A stretch of 64,000 bases of DNA from Macrothele yani (lineage: Eukaryota; Arthropoda; Arachnida; Araneae; Macrothelidae), in assembly GCA_039090855.1 (NCBI GenBank), contig CM077010.1:51354905-51418904 (forward strand), read 5' to 3'. Of this stretch, positions 44,080 through 55,842 are shown in pieces; within the stretch, counting starts at the first letter, position 1, and the number at the start of each line of letters is the position of its first letter. The translations under genes and the position numbers were made by a program. The notes beneath the pieces are model-generated. The model searched no databases and had not been told where the DNA came from. It was given only the letters and a program-made list of their open reading frames with translations.

Positions 44080-44970
44080 TCTATATACAGTATAGAAAAG
44101 TGAAACTTTGTATATTTGTTTGTTTGTCATCCACACAAATCTACTGTTTCCAACTTAGAACCACCAAATTTGGTATACTCTCTTATGCTACTCTAACTTA
44201 GACCGTAGAATCGTTTTGGAAGGGATCGGATCCTGGGGGGATCGGAGGGGGGCATACAAATGTTCATTATTTTAGTTAAAATTTCTACAGTTTTCAATTT
44301 AGAACCACCAAATTTGGTATACTATTTCATGCTACTCTGACTTAGACTATACATGGTTTTGGGAAGGGTCGGAGCCCGGGGGTCAAAGGGGTGGGGGGTG
44401 CTGCAAAGGGGCCCCCATACAAAATTTTCGTAAAAAGTCTTAGTTTTCAATTTACAATCACCAAATTCAGTATATTATCTCATGACACTCTGACTTAGGC
44501 CGTAGACAGTTTTTGGAAGGGGTCGGAGCCAGGAGTCAAGGGGAACCCCCTTACAAAATTTTCGTTATTTTAGTTAAAATTTCTACAGTTTTCAATTTAG
44601 AACCACCAAATTTGGTATACTATCTCATGGTACTCTGACTTAGACCATAGACGGTTTTGGAAAGGGGGCTCCCATGAAAAAAATTCATAAAAAGTTCTAC
44701 AGTTTTCAATTTAGAACCACCAAATTTGGTATACTATTTCATGGTACTCTGACTTAGACCCTAGATGGTCTTGAGAAGGGGTCAGAGCCGGAGCCAAGGG
44801 GAACCCCCTTACAAAATTTTCGTCATTTTAGTTAAAATTTCTACAGTTTTCCATTTAGAACCACCAAATTTGGTATACTATCTCATGCTACTCTGACTTA
44901 GACCGTAGGCGGTTTTGGTAAAAGTGATTCCACGAATATTTACCCGGGAAATACCAGGTACCCCTGCTAG
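44080..44970 (+). mobile_element. Non-autonomous Helitron with tandem body
   Basis: Starts TCTATATACAGTATAG after an A, and ends with hairpin TACCCGG...CCAGGTA, ten bases, CTAG and then T. Those are the canonical Helitron ends (A|TC...hairpin-CTRR|T). Inside are about six diverged units of 115-150 bp around TTTAGAACCACCAAATTTGG then TATACTATCTCATG. No Rep/helicase is encoded. Confidence 0.72.
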
Positions 44971-44984
44971 TTCCTTTATATAAT

Positions 44985-45998
44985 AAAAAGGTAGGAAACG
45001 CTGCACAGACGTGTAAAAACGTTTGGGAAGTGTACGGAGAAGAATGCTATTGGTGAATCAACGGTTCGGAGGTGGTTTGCGAAATTCAAAGCCGGCAATT
45101 TCATTTTGGACGACGGGGATCGATGTGGAAGATCTTCAGCAGTGGACGATGATCTCATAATGGCGGAAATTGAGTGCAACCCAAAATTAACGACTCGGGA
45201 GTTAGCAGAGACTGTGAAAATGCCGAAAAGTACTGTTCATGAACATTTAGTGAAGCTGGAATACACTTCTCGTTATGATGTTTGCGTCCCACTCAAGCTG
45301 TCAGAGAAAATCTGCATGGACCGGATTTCCATATGCGATATGCTCCTAAACCGCAACAACAGGGACACATTTTTGAAACGATTAGTGACAGGAGATGAAA
45401 AATGGGTAGTCTACGACAATATATTGCGGAAGAGATCCTGGGGTTGCCCTGCCGTAAACAAACACAGAAGCCGAATGTTCATGGAACCAAGGTTATTCTC
45501 TATTTGGTGGGACTGCAAAGGCATTTACTATGAGCTCCTCCAACACAATCAGACGATCGATTCGGAAATGTACTAAAGCAGTTGGAACAATTGAGCCAAA
45601 ACCTGCAACAGAAGGAAGAGGCCAGAACTTGTGAACAGAAAGGGTGTTGGGTTAGAGCAAGACAACGTGCGGCCACACGTTCCTTTGGTCACCCGCAGAA
45701 AGTTGCACGCCGTGGGCTGGGATGTCTTACCCCAAACACCTTATTTCCCCGACATTCCTACGACTTCTATTTGTTTCAGTCTCTGCAAGATTCTTTATAT
45801 GGAAAATCATTCGGTGATCTCAACAGTGTCGAGAAACACATGAATGACTTTTTTGCCTCCAAGTTAACCACGTTCTATAGGGAAGGCATTATAAAGTTGC
45901 CCGAAAGATGGACTAAAGTCCTTGGGAAAAACGGACAATATACTTTGAGGAATAAAGGTGTGTTCTTAAACTCACTGCATTTGTTGCATTTCACATAA
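44985..45998 (+). pseudogene. Mariner transposase, 5'-truncated
   Basis: AAQTCKNVWEVYGEE and ESTVRRWFAKFKAGNF belong to the mariner HTH. Then come TTRELAETVKMPKSTVHEHL, LVTGDEKWVVYDN (first Asp), IWWDCKGIYYELLQHNQTID, LEQDNVRPHV (second Asp, shifted frame) and YDFYLFQSLQDSLYGKSF (third Asp region). The stop is at 45996-45998, followed by poly(A)-like A19 and a terminal-repeat-like GCTCAGGATTTTCCGGACAA. Several frameshifts. The left end is missing beside the Helitron. Confidence 0.85.
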
Positions 45999-46045
45999 AA
46001 AAAAAAAAAAAAAAAACGCTCAGGATTTTCCGGACAACCCAATGA

Positions 46046-46484
46046 CATATTTTATTGTCACGCACATATATTTAAACATGCATCGGAATACGTACATTGT
46101 ATGTACTGTATTTTAAAATGGAAATACTGTACATTTACTGTGTGTATCCACCTTTAATGTATGTTTCTCACTGTAAAACAAGAGCAGAAATATAAAACAT
46201 ATCATAAAAACAATTTTAATTATGCACATACATATTTAATATGAATTTTTGGTATTGTGAGTCCAGTTTGGGGTCAGAAGTCAGCCTCCCAATAGCGGGC
46301 AAATGTTGAAATCCCAGGGTGCCTTCCATTCAGCGGTTTTACTGTAAATATATCGAAAATCGAAAAATGAACTAACGACACGAATAAATTGAAGGCGAAG
46401 CAGTAACAAATGGGAATCGCAAAGTTGCTAACTCAGTGGGCAAGCTAAACATTAAAACTAAAACGAAGCAAAAGGAGGACTAAC
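46046..46484. other. No gene seen
   Basis: AT-rich; no family motif. Confidence 0.5.
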
Positions 46485-47076
46485 AAGTTAGTAAAATCAT
46501 GCAATGCATTTATTATGATACGCTTTCCAACATACCAGAAATCATTTCTCAAGCTAATACTCAAGTTATGAGGAATGGCTGTGGAATAAATCTCGCTCAG
46601 TGTGATCTGACCTTTGACTCCATTTCGATGGTATTAAACAGAATTGGTTCAGTATACCTCCGAAACAACATACTAACGTTTTGTCGCAATAGAAGCATTT
46701 GTATTCAAGTTATGAGGATAATGGAAATCCCGCTGCTGTGCCCTGACCTTTGACCCAATTTCGATTATATTAAAACAGAATTGGTTCAGTATACCTCCGG
46801 AACAACATACTAAAATTTCATCGCAATCGAAGCATTTTTTCATAAGTTATGACGCATAAGTGCAATGGAATGGATTACTCTCCTATGTCCTGACCTTTGA
46901 CCCCATTTGGGCCATTTTCAATAAGTTTCGTCCTCAGATGGTTCCCTACCACATGCTAAAATTTCATCGAAATCCAACCATTTTTACGCTACTTATCGTG
47001 CCGATGGACGGACAGACAGACTAACAAAGCTGGAGCATATACGCTTCTTCAACCTACGGTTGGAAAGCGTAAAAAA
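46485..47076 (+). mobile_element. Family X, copy 5
   Basis: Starts CAAGTTAGTAAAATCATGCA, has three internal repeats (TTTTGTCGCAATAGAAGCAT type), then GGACGGACAGACAGACTAAC and terminal TACGGTTGGAAAGCGTAAAA. Confidence 0.62.
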
Positions 47077-47703
47077 AATAATCAAAAAGATAAATACAAA
47101 CAAAATATGAATCAGAAGAACTGCTTCTCGGGAGCCTTGGGGAGTGGCTTTTCTGGGGTCAGTAAACGATAGGAGTAACCAGTGTCGACTGACCCGTACT
47201 TCCAAAGCCACAAATCCACGCGATAAGAACACCCCAGCAACAACACAACCTGAATGTAATAAAACTAACAGCGAAGGAAAAACGACCCACCTGTCAACAG
47301 CAAGCAGGACGAGATCACAGATCCGATCCCATTGATATGGGAAACGAAAGTGCCATCCGGCAAAAGGAAGTCAACCACCAAATGGCGATCAGTGGCTACG
47401 CCAGCCGCTCAGAACTGGGTGGGCTATAACGGGGTGCTAAGCATGATAGGAGGGGGCCACAAATTTTGAAGAGTTTGGTAGAAATTTTGGCAAAAATTTA
47501 ACCCAACGCTGATAATGTTATCCCTGGTTTAAAAAAAAACGTTTTTTGTTCAATGTATGTAGTATGGGAACCATGGATACGAATCTCTATAGCAAAAAGT
47601 TACTGTTTTTTTTTTTTTTTATTCGCGATATTAGCTTACTTAGGTCTTTTTTTTTTTTTATTTCATAAAGCTGTTTGTGCATTTTAGTTTGTAACCTGAC
47701 AAG

Positions 47704-47704
<1 letters not shown>
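47077..47704. other. No gene recognised
   Basis: A GC-richer stretch at 47110-47460 with a short open frame lacks known motifs. AT-rich and poly(T) to the right. Confidence 0.45.

Positions 47705-47750
<46 letters not shown>
47705..47750. repeat. (CT)n microsatellite
   Basis: About 22 CT units. Confidence 0.95.
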
Positions 47751-47755
<5 letters not shown>

Positions 47756-47887
47756 TTATTTTAAACTATAATTACGAAAATGGTGTGTTTCTACTACAGT
47801 GACACCCCGCTTTAACGCTTTTCAGGAGACCGACGTAAAAGGTCATACGATGCGGGAAAACGTAAAACCGAGGTATTTATTTTAAAC

Positions 47888-49313
47888 TACACTGACGGGA
47901 AAAAAAAAATCCCAACACCAAGAAGGGTTTGTGTTAGATAAACGACAGTTGGTAGGCGGTGAGAGTACATCTGTAAGATGACGTCTATGCAAATTTCGAG
48001 CTCGGCGCATACGTGTGGCGCTAGTAGCGCCCCTCGGAACATGCAAAGCAGGTTTGCTGTAAATACGCGCTGTAACGTTCGTGAGCGTTAGTTATCGTTG
48101 AGATTCGACGTAGTGTGTTGATGTTAGTCAAGAATGCCTTTAAGAAGACGAAGAAGCCATTATCAACAGCTCACGGAGTTTGAACGAGGTCGTGTAATAG
48201 GGCTACGAGAAGGTGGATTTTCGTTCCGCAATATTGCAGAACGACTTGGCAGGAATGTAGCCACTGTGCATGATTGTTGGCAGCGGTGGTCAAGGGAAGG
48301 TACTGCCTCAAGAAGACCGGGTTCCGGCCGACCACGCGGCACTTCTGAGAGGGAAGACCGCCGTGTACGGCGTATGGCCGTGGCGCATCATACTGCGTCT
48401 GCGGCAGCAATTCGAGCTGCAGTTGCCACCACAGTGACACAACAAACTGTTACAAGTCGGTTAGCTCCGAGCCAGACGCCCTGTAACGTGCATTCCACTT
48501 ACTCCAAACCACTGCCGTTTGCGACGTCAGTGGTGTCAAGCTAGAGCTCATTGGAGGACGGAGTGGAGATCTGTTGTGTTTTCTGATGAAAGCCGGTTCT
48601 GCCTGGATTCCAGGATGGCCGTGTGTTGGTTAGAAGGCGGCCAGGTGAGCGCCTACAACCAACCTGTCTGCGGCCGAGACACACTGGACCTACACCTGGA
48701 GTTATGGTCTGGGGAGCAATTTCCTATGACAGCAGGAGCACTCTCATGGTTATCCCACGCACCCTGACGTCACAGTTGTACGTCGGTCTGGTGATTCAAC
48801 CTGTTGTGCTGCCATTCATGAACAGCATTCCAGGGGGTGTTTTCCAACAGGATAACGCTCGCCCGCATACCGATGTTGTAACCCAACATGCTGTACAGAG
48901 TGTCGACATGTTGCCGTGGCCTGCTAGATCACCAGATCTTTCTCCAATCAAGCACGTATGGGACATCATTGGACGACAACTCCAGCGTCACCCCCAACCA
49001 GCATTAACCGTCGCTGTATTGACCGACCAAGTGCAACAGGCATGGAACTCCATCCCACAAACTGACATCCAGCACCTGTACGACGCAATGCATGAACGTT
49101 TGCATGCTTGCATTCAACATTCTGGCGGTTACACCGGTTATTAATGTACCAGCATTTCAAATTTAAAATCGCTCTTCTCGCGCTTACATTAAGCTGTGAT
49201 CTTGAAACCTTAATCGATTAAATATGTTACCTATACAAATGTATTGCCGCCATTTCATTCCTCTACAACTATTTTTTCGTGGTGTTGGGATTTTTTTTTT
49301 CCGTCAGTGTGTA
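47888..49313 (+). mobile_element. Tc1-like transposon inside the tandem array
   Basis: Inverted repeats CACTGACGGGAAAAAAAAAT then CCCAACACCA, and the reverse complement at 49285-49311, with TA at 47888-47889 and 49312-49313. The flanks rejoin to the array unit TTTAAACTA(TA)ATTACGAAAA. Confidence 0.92.
48134..49144 (+). pseudogene. Tc1-like transposase, two frameshifts, Glu to Lys
   Basis: ATG 48134: MPLRRRRSHYQQLTEFERGR, HTH with a second helix set at GSGRPRGTSEREDRRVRRMA. A shift near 48500 leads to RRQWCQARAHWRTEWRSVVF then SDESRFCL (first Asp). A second shift near 48610 restores the first frame: GVMVWGAISYDSRSTL, FQQDNARPHT (second Asp), SPDLSPIKHVWD. In the last motif the catalytic Glu is Lys (codon 48950-48952, AAG for GAG). 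It ends HSGGYTGY. Confidence 0.9.
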
Positions 49314-50533
49314 ATTAAGAAAATGGGGTGTTTCTACTGCAGTGGTACCCCGATTTTACGCTTTTCAGGGACCAGCGTAAAAGGTCGTAAGATGCGGGAA
49401 AATGTAAACCCGAAGTATTTATTTTAAACTATAATTACGAAAATGGTGTATTTCTACTACAGTGACACCCCGATTTTACGCTTTTCAGGGGACCAGCGTA
49501 AAAGGTCGTAAGATGAGGGAAAAACGTAAAACCGAAGTATTTATTTTAAACTATAATTACGAAAATGGTGTGTTTCTACTACAGTGACACCCCGATTTTA
49601 CGCTTTTCAGAGGCCAGCGTAAAAGGTCGTACTATCAGGGGAAAACTTAAAACCGAGGTATTTATTTTAAACTATAATTATTCTACTACAGTGATACCCT
49701 GATTTTTCGCTTTTCAGGGGACCAGCGTAAAAGGTCGTAAGATGCGAGGAAACGTAAAACCGAAGTATTTATTTTAAACTAAAATTACGAAAATGGTGTG
49801 TTTCTACTACAGTGACACCCCGATTTTACGCTTTTCAGGGGACCAGCGTAAAAGGTTGTACAATGCAGGAAAACGTAATACCGAGGTATTTATTTAAAAC
49901 TATAATTACGAAAATGGTGTGTTTTTACTACAGTGACATCCCGATTTTATGCTTTTCAGGGGCCAGCGTAAAAGGTCGTACGATGCGGGAAAACGCAAAA
50001 CCGAGGTATTTATTTTAAACTATAATTACGAAAATGGTGTGTTTCTACTACAGTGACACCTCGATTTTACGCTTTTCAGGGACCAGCGTAAAAGGTCGTA
50101 TGATGAGGGAAAAACGTAAAACCGAGGTCGAGGCAAAATAAACACTATAGGCATACATAATGTGCATAAAAAATAGAAACCAATGTACAATAGTAGTACT
50201 GTACTAGTACATAATATGTATTGTAGACACATTTATGTAAGTATAAAAAAATGCAGTCTAACTACGCACGTACTTACATTTACAGGATGTTGGTTTGGAA
50301 AATTTAGAAAAAATCGGTTATTTCCTTTTGCTTTCTATTATTAATGTTTAGCTCAAGCAAAGCTTCCTGAATAATTGAAAGTCTTCGCAATTGTTTTTCT
50401 TCAAAATCGTGACCAAGGAAAAAGTTTTTCACAAGTTTTTATCCACTTAATGCCGCTCGAAATGTTCACCATAAGGCGAACTTTTCAGTAACGCTCTTGT
50501 TAGCACCATGAACCTTTCCGAAGTAATTTTGAT

Positions 50534-50700
50534 TGACTCTTTCTGTTTTAAAATTGTTTTCAGTGTTGAAACTGGTAATCCAAGAGACTTGGCTAATTCA
50601 GCTTTACTTCCATGAAATTCGCTATCTTTTTGTATAATGGAGGCTTCTTCTGCTAAGGAAAGGCATTTGCGCTTCTTACTCGCCGTCTTCACTCTCACGT
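50534..50700 (-). pseudogene. CENP-B/Tigger-type DNA-binding domain fragment
   Basis: The minus strand reads SKKRKCLSLAEEASIIQKDS, then AELAKSLGLPVSTLKTILKQ, matching the N-terminal helix-turn-helix of CENP-B and Tigger transposases (KRK.LSL.EK..II..LE.G.S...LAKEFGVS.STI.TI.K). No catalytic domain was found, so it is a remnant. Confidence 0.78.
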
Positions 50701-51208
50701 TTAAACAGGGAGATTTAAACAGAAAGCAAACTGACTGAATTTCTCTCAGAACCTCACACCGTTCTTGCGAAGCTGAGATGCAGACCCGTTCAACACGGGA
50801 ATCTACGGCACTACTCGAGGCACTCCAGCAAAGTTGCAAAGATAACAAGATAGGTCCAGTCTGGGGGGGGGACGCGGCACTCCCCCAACTGGTCGTCACG
50901 TGCTTTCGACAAATTCTTGGGAGTAACTACCGGTTTAAGTCGACCTGGTCATCAGATTCTGCTGGGAAATGCGGCAAGAAGGAAAGAACCGGTTTAAAGC
51001 AATCTTACATGTACGAAAACCAAGAAAGATACGATATTAGAGGAAAACCAGGTTGGACACAAAACAATTTTACCGACATTCGATGAGAGAAATCGTCTGA
51101 TTGGAAACAACGTACAACACGGGGGAAATGTAGGTGAATTATTGGGACTTCAGAAAAACCTCGCCCGAAACGGGAAATGCGGGGACGTATGATCGGGGTT
51201 TTACTGTA

Positions 51209-51621
51209 CTCCCTCAGAAATTCGTTCAGAGGACTGCCATTAGTACAAACACTAAATTTAACAAAGAATTCATTTTATATCACAAAATTTCAGTGAATTC
51301 GAGTAATTTAGATGCATTTATCCATGTTCCTAGAATTTTAGATTGTTGCAACCGCCATATGTTCTACATGTTTAAATTTTCGGGGGGCTCAAAGAAAAGT
51401 TGGGTCTGCTGAATCCCACCATAGCGTCGTGCCTGATGGCGTTGCGTGCAAAGCAGCAATGAGGATAACGGTTAAGCCAGGAAAACCAACGGTTACCCAA
51501 AAGTAGACACAGCATTTCTTTAAGAATTTTTTGACCGGGGGCAAATAGAACCTTAGAAGGGGCAAGTTTTCCATTACGCTATACAGTATATTTTATTTTT
51601 TCATATATGCTACATACACTA
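51209..51621. other. No gene seen
   Basis: Spacer between the pogo-like end and the next Tc1 element; no motif recognised. Confidence 0.5.
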
Positions 51622-52852
51622 TATTGACACAAGTCGCCGGACACCCCTTCAGAAACAAATGAACGGATCCGCTGCGTTGTTAAAATGCGCGGTACAGCTG
51701 CAAATGGTATAAAAACAAGCCTGCAGATGACCGCGATCATATCGCCCTGTGAAGTTGACTGGAAATGTCGTGGCGGGAGAGAACTGACTTTGAGAAAGAA
51801 AAGATTGAACATACCCAAGTCAACTGTTTTATTAAACATACCCAAGTCAACTGTTTTATTAAACATACCCAAGTCAACTGTTTTGGATGTACTGAATAAG
51901 TGGAAGACACATGGCGTGCCTGAAGCAGCAAAACGTACCAGCAGACCAAAGAAAATCAGTGATAGACGTCGAAGCCTCAGGAGAGTCGTTACAGCTAATC
52001 GACGGAGTACTGCACAAGACCTCAATGTACAGGTGAGTATAAATGCTGGAACCTCGGTATCTACACGTACCATTCGCAGAGAACTTCATTCCATGGGTTA
52101 CCGTGGTCGTGCGACTGCTCACAAACCTTTCATCTCCGCTCGGAATGCTAGTCGTCGTTTAGCATGGTGTAAAGAACATTTATCGTGGACCGTAGATCAA
52201 TGGAAACGGGTCCTATGGACTGACGAACCCAGTTGCACGATCCATCAGTCTGATGGCCGTGTGTGGGTATGGTGGCAGCCGGGGGGACACGATTTACCAC
52301 AGCGTACTGTTCCTACCGTCAAGCTTGGAGCTAGCAGTGTACTCGTGTGGGGGTATTTTTCGTAGTATAGTCCCGGCCCATTGGTTATTGTGGACAAGCC
52401 TATTAACCAACACGTCTACCTCGATATTCTGGGCAATTATGCCCTACCAACTATGTGGCAATACTATGGAACCGATCCTTGTTGGTACCAGCAGAATAAT
52501 GCACCGAGCCATAAAGCAAGGACTGTTACGGCGTGGTTTGACGATAATTCCGTATCGTGTGTGAACTGGACAGCACAGAGCCCTGATTTTAACCTCATGG
52601 AGCACCTATGGCATGAATTAGAGCGCCGTATAAGAAGTTTGGAACCAAGACCTACTAAGCAACAGTTAGCGGCAGCATTATGTACTGAATGGAAGCACTT
52701 ACCTATCGCTGTGTTCCAAACCCTGGTCGAAAGCGTGTCTCGAAGGCTCAGTGCATGCATTAAGGCCAAAGGTGGACCGACACTATACTAATGTATGTCA
52801 ATAAATGGTGTGTTGTTTTTCTCTTCTAGGTGTCCAGTGACTTTTGCCAGTA
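51622..52852 (+). mobile_element. Tc1-like transposon, family 'PT' copy 3
   Basis: Inverted repeats TATTGACACAAGTCGCCGGA and the reverse complement of TACTGGCAAAAGTCACTGGA; TA targets at 51622-51623 and 52851-52852. Confidence 0.9.
51765..52791 (+). pseudogene. Tc1-like transposase with triplicated HTH segment
   Basis: From about 51785 one frame runs to 52791 with a single stop (TAG 52363-52365, expected Trp of FSWYGPGP). A 27-bp unit encoding LNIPKSTVL is present three times in tandem within the helix-turn-helix; the sister copy at 36.8 kb has it once. About 45 bp before it is deleted, so the ATG at 51765 is out of frame. WTDEP keeps the first Asp. QQDNAP is QQNNAP (codon 52495-52497). SPDFNLMEHLW keeps the Glu. 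Confidence 0.88.
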
Positions 52853-52879
52853 TAGTGTATATCATCATCATCATCATCG

Positions 52880-54888
52880 TCAACCATTATCAATCCACTG
52901 CTGGACGAATGTCTCCCCAAGTTTCCTCCACAACGGTCTGTCTTGTGCCAGTCTCCTCCATGTCACTCCTGCATACTTTCGAATTTCATCCACCCATCTC
53001 CCATGTGGTCTTCTTCTGGGTCTTTTCCTGTCCCTTGGAATCCAATCTAAAATTTCGTGCTGTCCATCGATGGTCTGTCCTTCTGGCAGTATGTCCAGCC
53101 CATTGCCATTTCAGGGATTTAACTCTGATCATGTCTTCCACTCTTGTCATTTTTCGGATCCACGAATTCCTCTTCTTATCTCTCCTGGTTACACCAAGCA
53201 TGCACCTCTGCATGCTTCTTTGAGTTGTCTGCAGCCTTTGTATATATCTTTTAGTTAAGGTCCACGTCTCTGCACCATACATAAGCCTTGGAATGATGCA
53301 TTGATCAAACACTTCTCTTTTAAGACATAATGGCATATTGCTCTTGAAAATTATGCTGTTTCTTCCAAAAGCTCTCCAGGCAAGTATTGTACGCCGATTA
53401 ATTTCTTCATCAATGTGACCCTCACTTGATATCTGCTGTCCAAGATAAACGTACGTGTCTGTTATCTCCAGCTTTTCTCCGTCAATCGATATATCTTCAT
53501 TTCTTGTAAAAGCATTGAACATCACTTTTGTCTTCTGAAAGTTCATTTTAATCCCACTTCTTTACTCTTGTCAGCAAATTCCTGGATCATACTCTGCAGT
53601 TCTGATGAGGTAGTTGCAAAAATGACTACGTCATCTGCAAAACGAAGTTTGGTTAAATAATCTCCATTAATCGTTATCCCCTTGTTTTCCCAGATCAGCG
53701 ACTGAAAGACACCCTCCAATGTGGCATTAAAGAGCTTCGGAGATATGGTGTCACCTTGTCTCACTCCCTTTCCAATTTTTATGGGTGCTGTATTCTCAAA
53801 TAGTTGAATCTTTGCACTTGCATTTTCATAGATGTTATTAATAATATTAACGTATTCGTCTTCAATACCGCAGGTTTTCAGAGCCATTGTAACTACTGAT
53901 GGTTTCACCGAATCAAAGGCGTTTTCATAATCGTTAAAAGCCATGCCCAATGGAAGTTCATATTCCCTCGCTCTTTCAATTAGTTCTCTCAGTACATGGA
54001 TATGATCTATTGTGCTGTAGCCACTCCTGAATCCAGCTTGTTCTCTCGGTTGAGCCATGTCCAGTGTTACCTTCAAGCGGTGTGAAAAAACTTTAGTGAA
54101 GATTTTATAAACCACTGATAGGAGGCTGATAGGTTTGTAGTTCCTGAGATCCTTAATGTCACCTTTTTTATGTAGCAGGATCATTGTAGCGTTCTTCCAA
54201 TCCTCAGGAATCTTCCCTTCATTAAGGCATCGAGTGAAAATTTGGGCGAGTACTGTTTCGATTTCTCCACTTGCTTCTTGTATGATGTCTACAGTAATTC
54301 CATCTTCTCCTGGAGCTTTTCCCCGCTTCATGTTCTTGATTGGATGTGCAACTTCTGCTAGGAGGACTGGAGGAACTCTGGTACTGGTACCTTCCATGAT
54401 GTCTGGAGTACATGTATCATCCCTTTCATATAACTTGGAATAGAAATCTTTCACTATTGTCAAAATTTCGCCTCTATTTCTTGTTACAGAACCATCTTCT
54501 TTTCTCAGTGCCATAATGTGTTTTCTTCCCTTACTGAGATGTCCCTTTGCTATCTTTAGGCTTTGGTTGTTTTCAACTGCTTTCCTCACTAGTTCACAGT
54601 TGAATTTCCTTACGTCTTCAGTGATACTTTTTCTTACTGTCTTGCATAGCTCTATATATTCCACTTTGGAAGTCACATCTTCTTTAGTTGTAATCATCTC
54701 TCTTTTCTTTTTTGCATCAGCATTTTGGTTTTTCCTGATAATTTGTTCACATGCAACTTGTTCTTACCCCCAGCTAATTTTGTTGCTGTTTCCACAAGAG
54801 CCTTGGTTACTTTTCTGTTAACTTCAGAAATATCCACTTCTTCCGATGTTAGGCCTTCTAAAGCAGAGAATCTGTTCTTCAGTTCCAA
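52880..54888 (-). pseudogene. RTE reverse transcriptase, three frames
   Basis: 54888-54694 holds the linker (NRFSALEGLTSEEVD). 54697-53543 is a 384-codon open frame with the RT domain: GKAPGEDGITVDII, LLHKKGDIKDLRNYKPISLL, MAFNDYENAFDSV (motif A Asp kept), GVRQGDTISPKLF and LRFADDVVIFA (YADD-type box kept). A 1-nt loss at about 53545 shifts to MNFQKTKVMFNAFTRNEDIS and GAETWTLTK (53546-52986). Another shift leads to WVDEIRKYAGVTWRRLAQDR and QQWIDNG, stop 52880-52882. The RT box residues are intact, but the protein cannot be made in one piece. Confidence 0.9.
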
Positions 54889-55000
54889 CTTAAAGGTATT
54901 ATGGTGTTTTTTTAAGGTTGGTTATGTCAATACATTTTGTTTGTCTTATGAGCTTGCCACGTTCGAGTTTAGTGTTGAGGTGCATCTTACATCTCACCAA

Positions 55001-55792
55001 TCAATGGTCACTACCTGTGTTGAACCTGTTTAGCACACTGCAGTCTTCTATGACGAATTTTTTGTTACACATAATAAAATCAATTTCACTTGTCGTCCCA
55101 TTTGGATGTCTCCATGTCCATTTCCTGTGTGGCTTTTTCTTGAAAAAGGAATTCAAGATGAAAAACCCTTCTGCCTCTGCAAACTCAACGAGAGTATTTT
55201 CAGGCTGGTTTCTGTTGCCGTGACCAAATTTACCTACTGAAGTTTCATTCTGTTGCCGTTGCCCTATTTTTGCATTGAAATTTCCCATAATTATCTTCAA
55301 GTGCTTCTTACCATTATTATTTAGATGACGAATTTCCTCATAAAATTCTTCAATTTCTTCTTCAGGATGACTTGTGGTGGGTGCATAAGTTTGAATTATC
55401 TGAGCCTGGTATCTTCTCGAGAGTTGGATAACGAGTCGTGCAGCCCTGTCAGAGGAACTTTCAACTGCTACAACTTTATCCTTCAGTTTTTTGTTTATTA
55501 TAAATCCAACACCGCTAGTTCTGCCAGTATCTGTCCCACGATAGTGGGAGAGATGTCCACTGTTTAGTTCAATGAGATCTTCTCCTTTTCTCCTTAACTC
55601 ACTTAGCCCGACGATGTGCCACTTGATCCTTTGTAGTTCCTCTTCCAATTCAAGAAGCCTTGAATCAGAAGATAGGGAGCGTCCATTATACGTAGCCAAG
55701 GTCAGCATCAGATGGCAGCCTAGTCCGGTCCTCCGGGGATTCTTAGCACCCTCTGCCTTCATGTCGCACTGACCTCTGCCTTCATGTCGCAC
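55001..55792 (-). pseudogene. RTE APE-type endonuclease domain
   Basis: 263 open codons: TLATYNGRSL (Asn box), HIVGLSELRRKGED (Glu box), QTYAPTT, IIMGNFNAKIG, WTWRHPNGTTSEIDFI and the terminal SDH. This is the order of APE endonuclease motifs. The Asp of the usual GDFNA box is Asn here. No ATG opens the frame (GTG at 55792, within the 23-bp repeats), and the link to the RT is frameshifted. Confidence 0.87.
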
Positions 55793-55842
55793 TGACCTCT
55801 GCCTTCATGTCGCACTGACCTCTGCCTTCATGTCGCACTGGC
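55751..55842. repeat. Four 23-bp tandem units at LINE 5' end
   Basis: CTCTGCCTTCATGTCGCACT then GAC, starting at 55751, 55774, 55797 and 55820. 23 is not a multiple of three, so the units shift frame; likely leader monomers rather than coding. Confidence 0.92.

Larger units (their letters stand above)
47768..50130. repeat. ~120-bp tandem array of pogo-type termini
   Basis: CAGTG(A/G)(C/T)ACCCCG landmarks at 47797, 49340, 49460, 49582, 49688, 49810, 49931 and 50051. The spacing is 120-122 bp except one 106-bp unit. The first two are separated by the Tc1 at 47888-49313. Each unit holds the terminal repeat plus TTTAAACTATAATTACGAAA. Confidence 0.9.
47795..51208 (-). mobile_element. Pogo/Tigger-like element remnant
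   Basis: The left terminal sequence TACAGTGACACCCCGATTTT then ACGC, and at 51208 the reverse complement of TACAGTAAAACCCCGATCAT then ACG, match in order; both have TA at the tip. Tigger-type elements have this kind of CAGT...CCCCG terminus. A minus-strand CENP-B-type DNA-binding segment (50534-50700) lies inside. The left end is multiplied as a tandem array and interrupted by a Tc1 element. Confidence 0.7.

Noticed and set aside
53543..54697. Functional reverse transcriptase gene
   Set aside because: The RT motifs are intact, but the frame is separated from its endonuclease and C-terminus by frameshifts; a pseudogene is the simpler reading.
55001..55792. Host AP endonuclease gene
   Set aside because: Immediately upstream of an RT in the same orientation with LINE spacing, so it is the LINE endonuclease domain.
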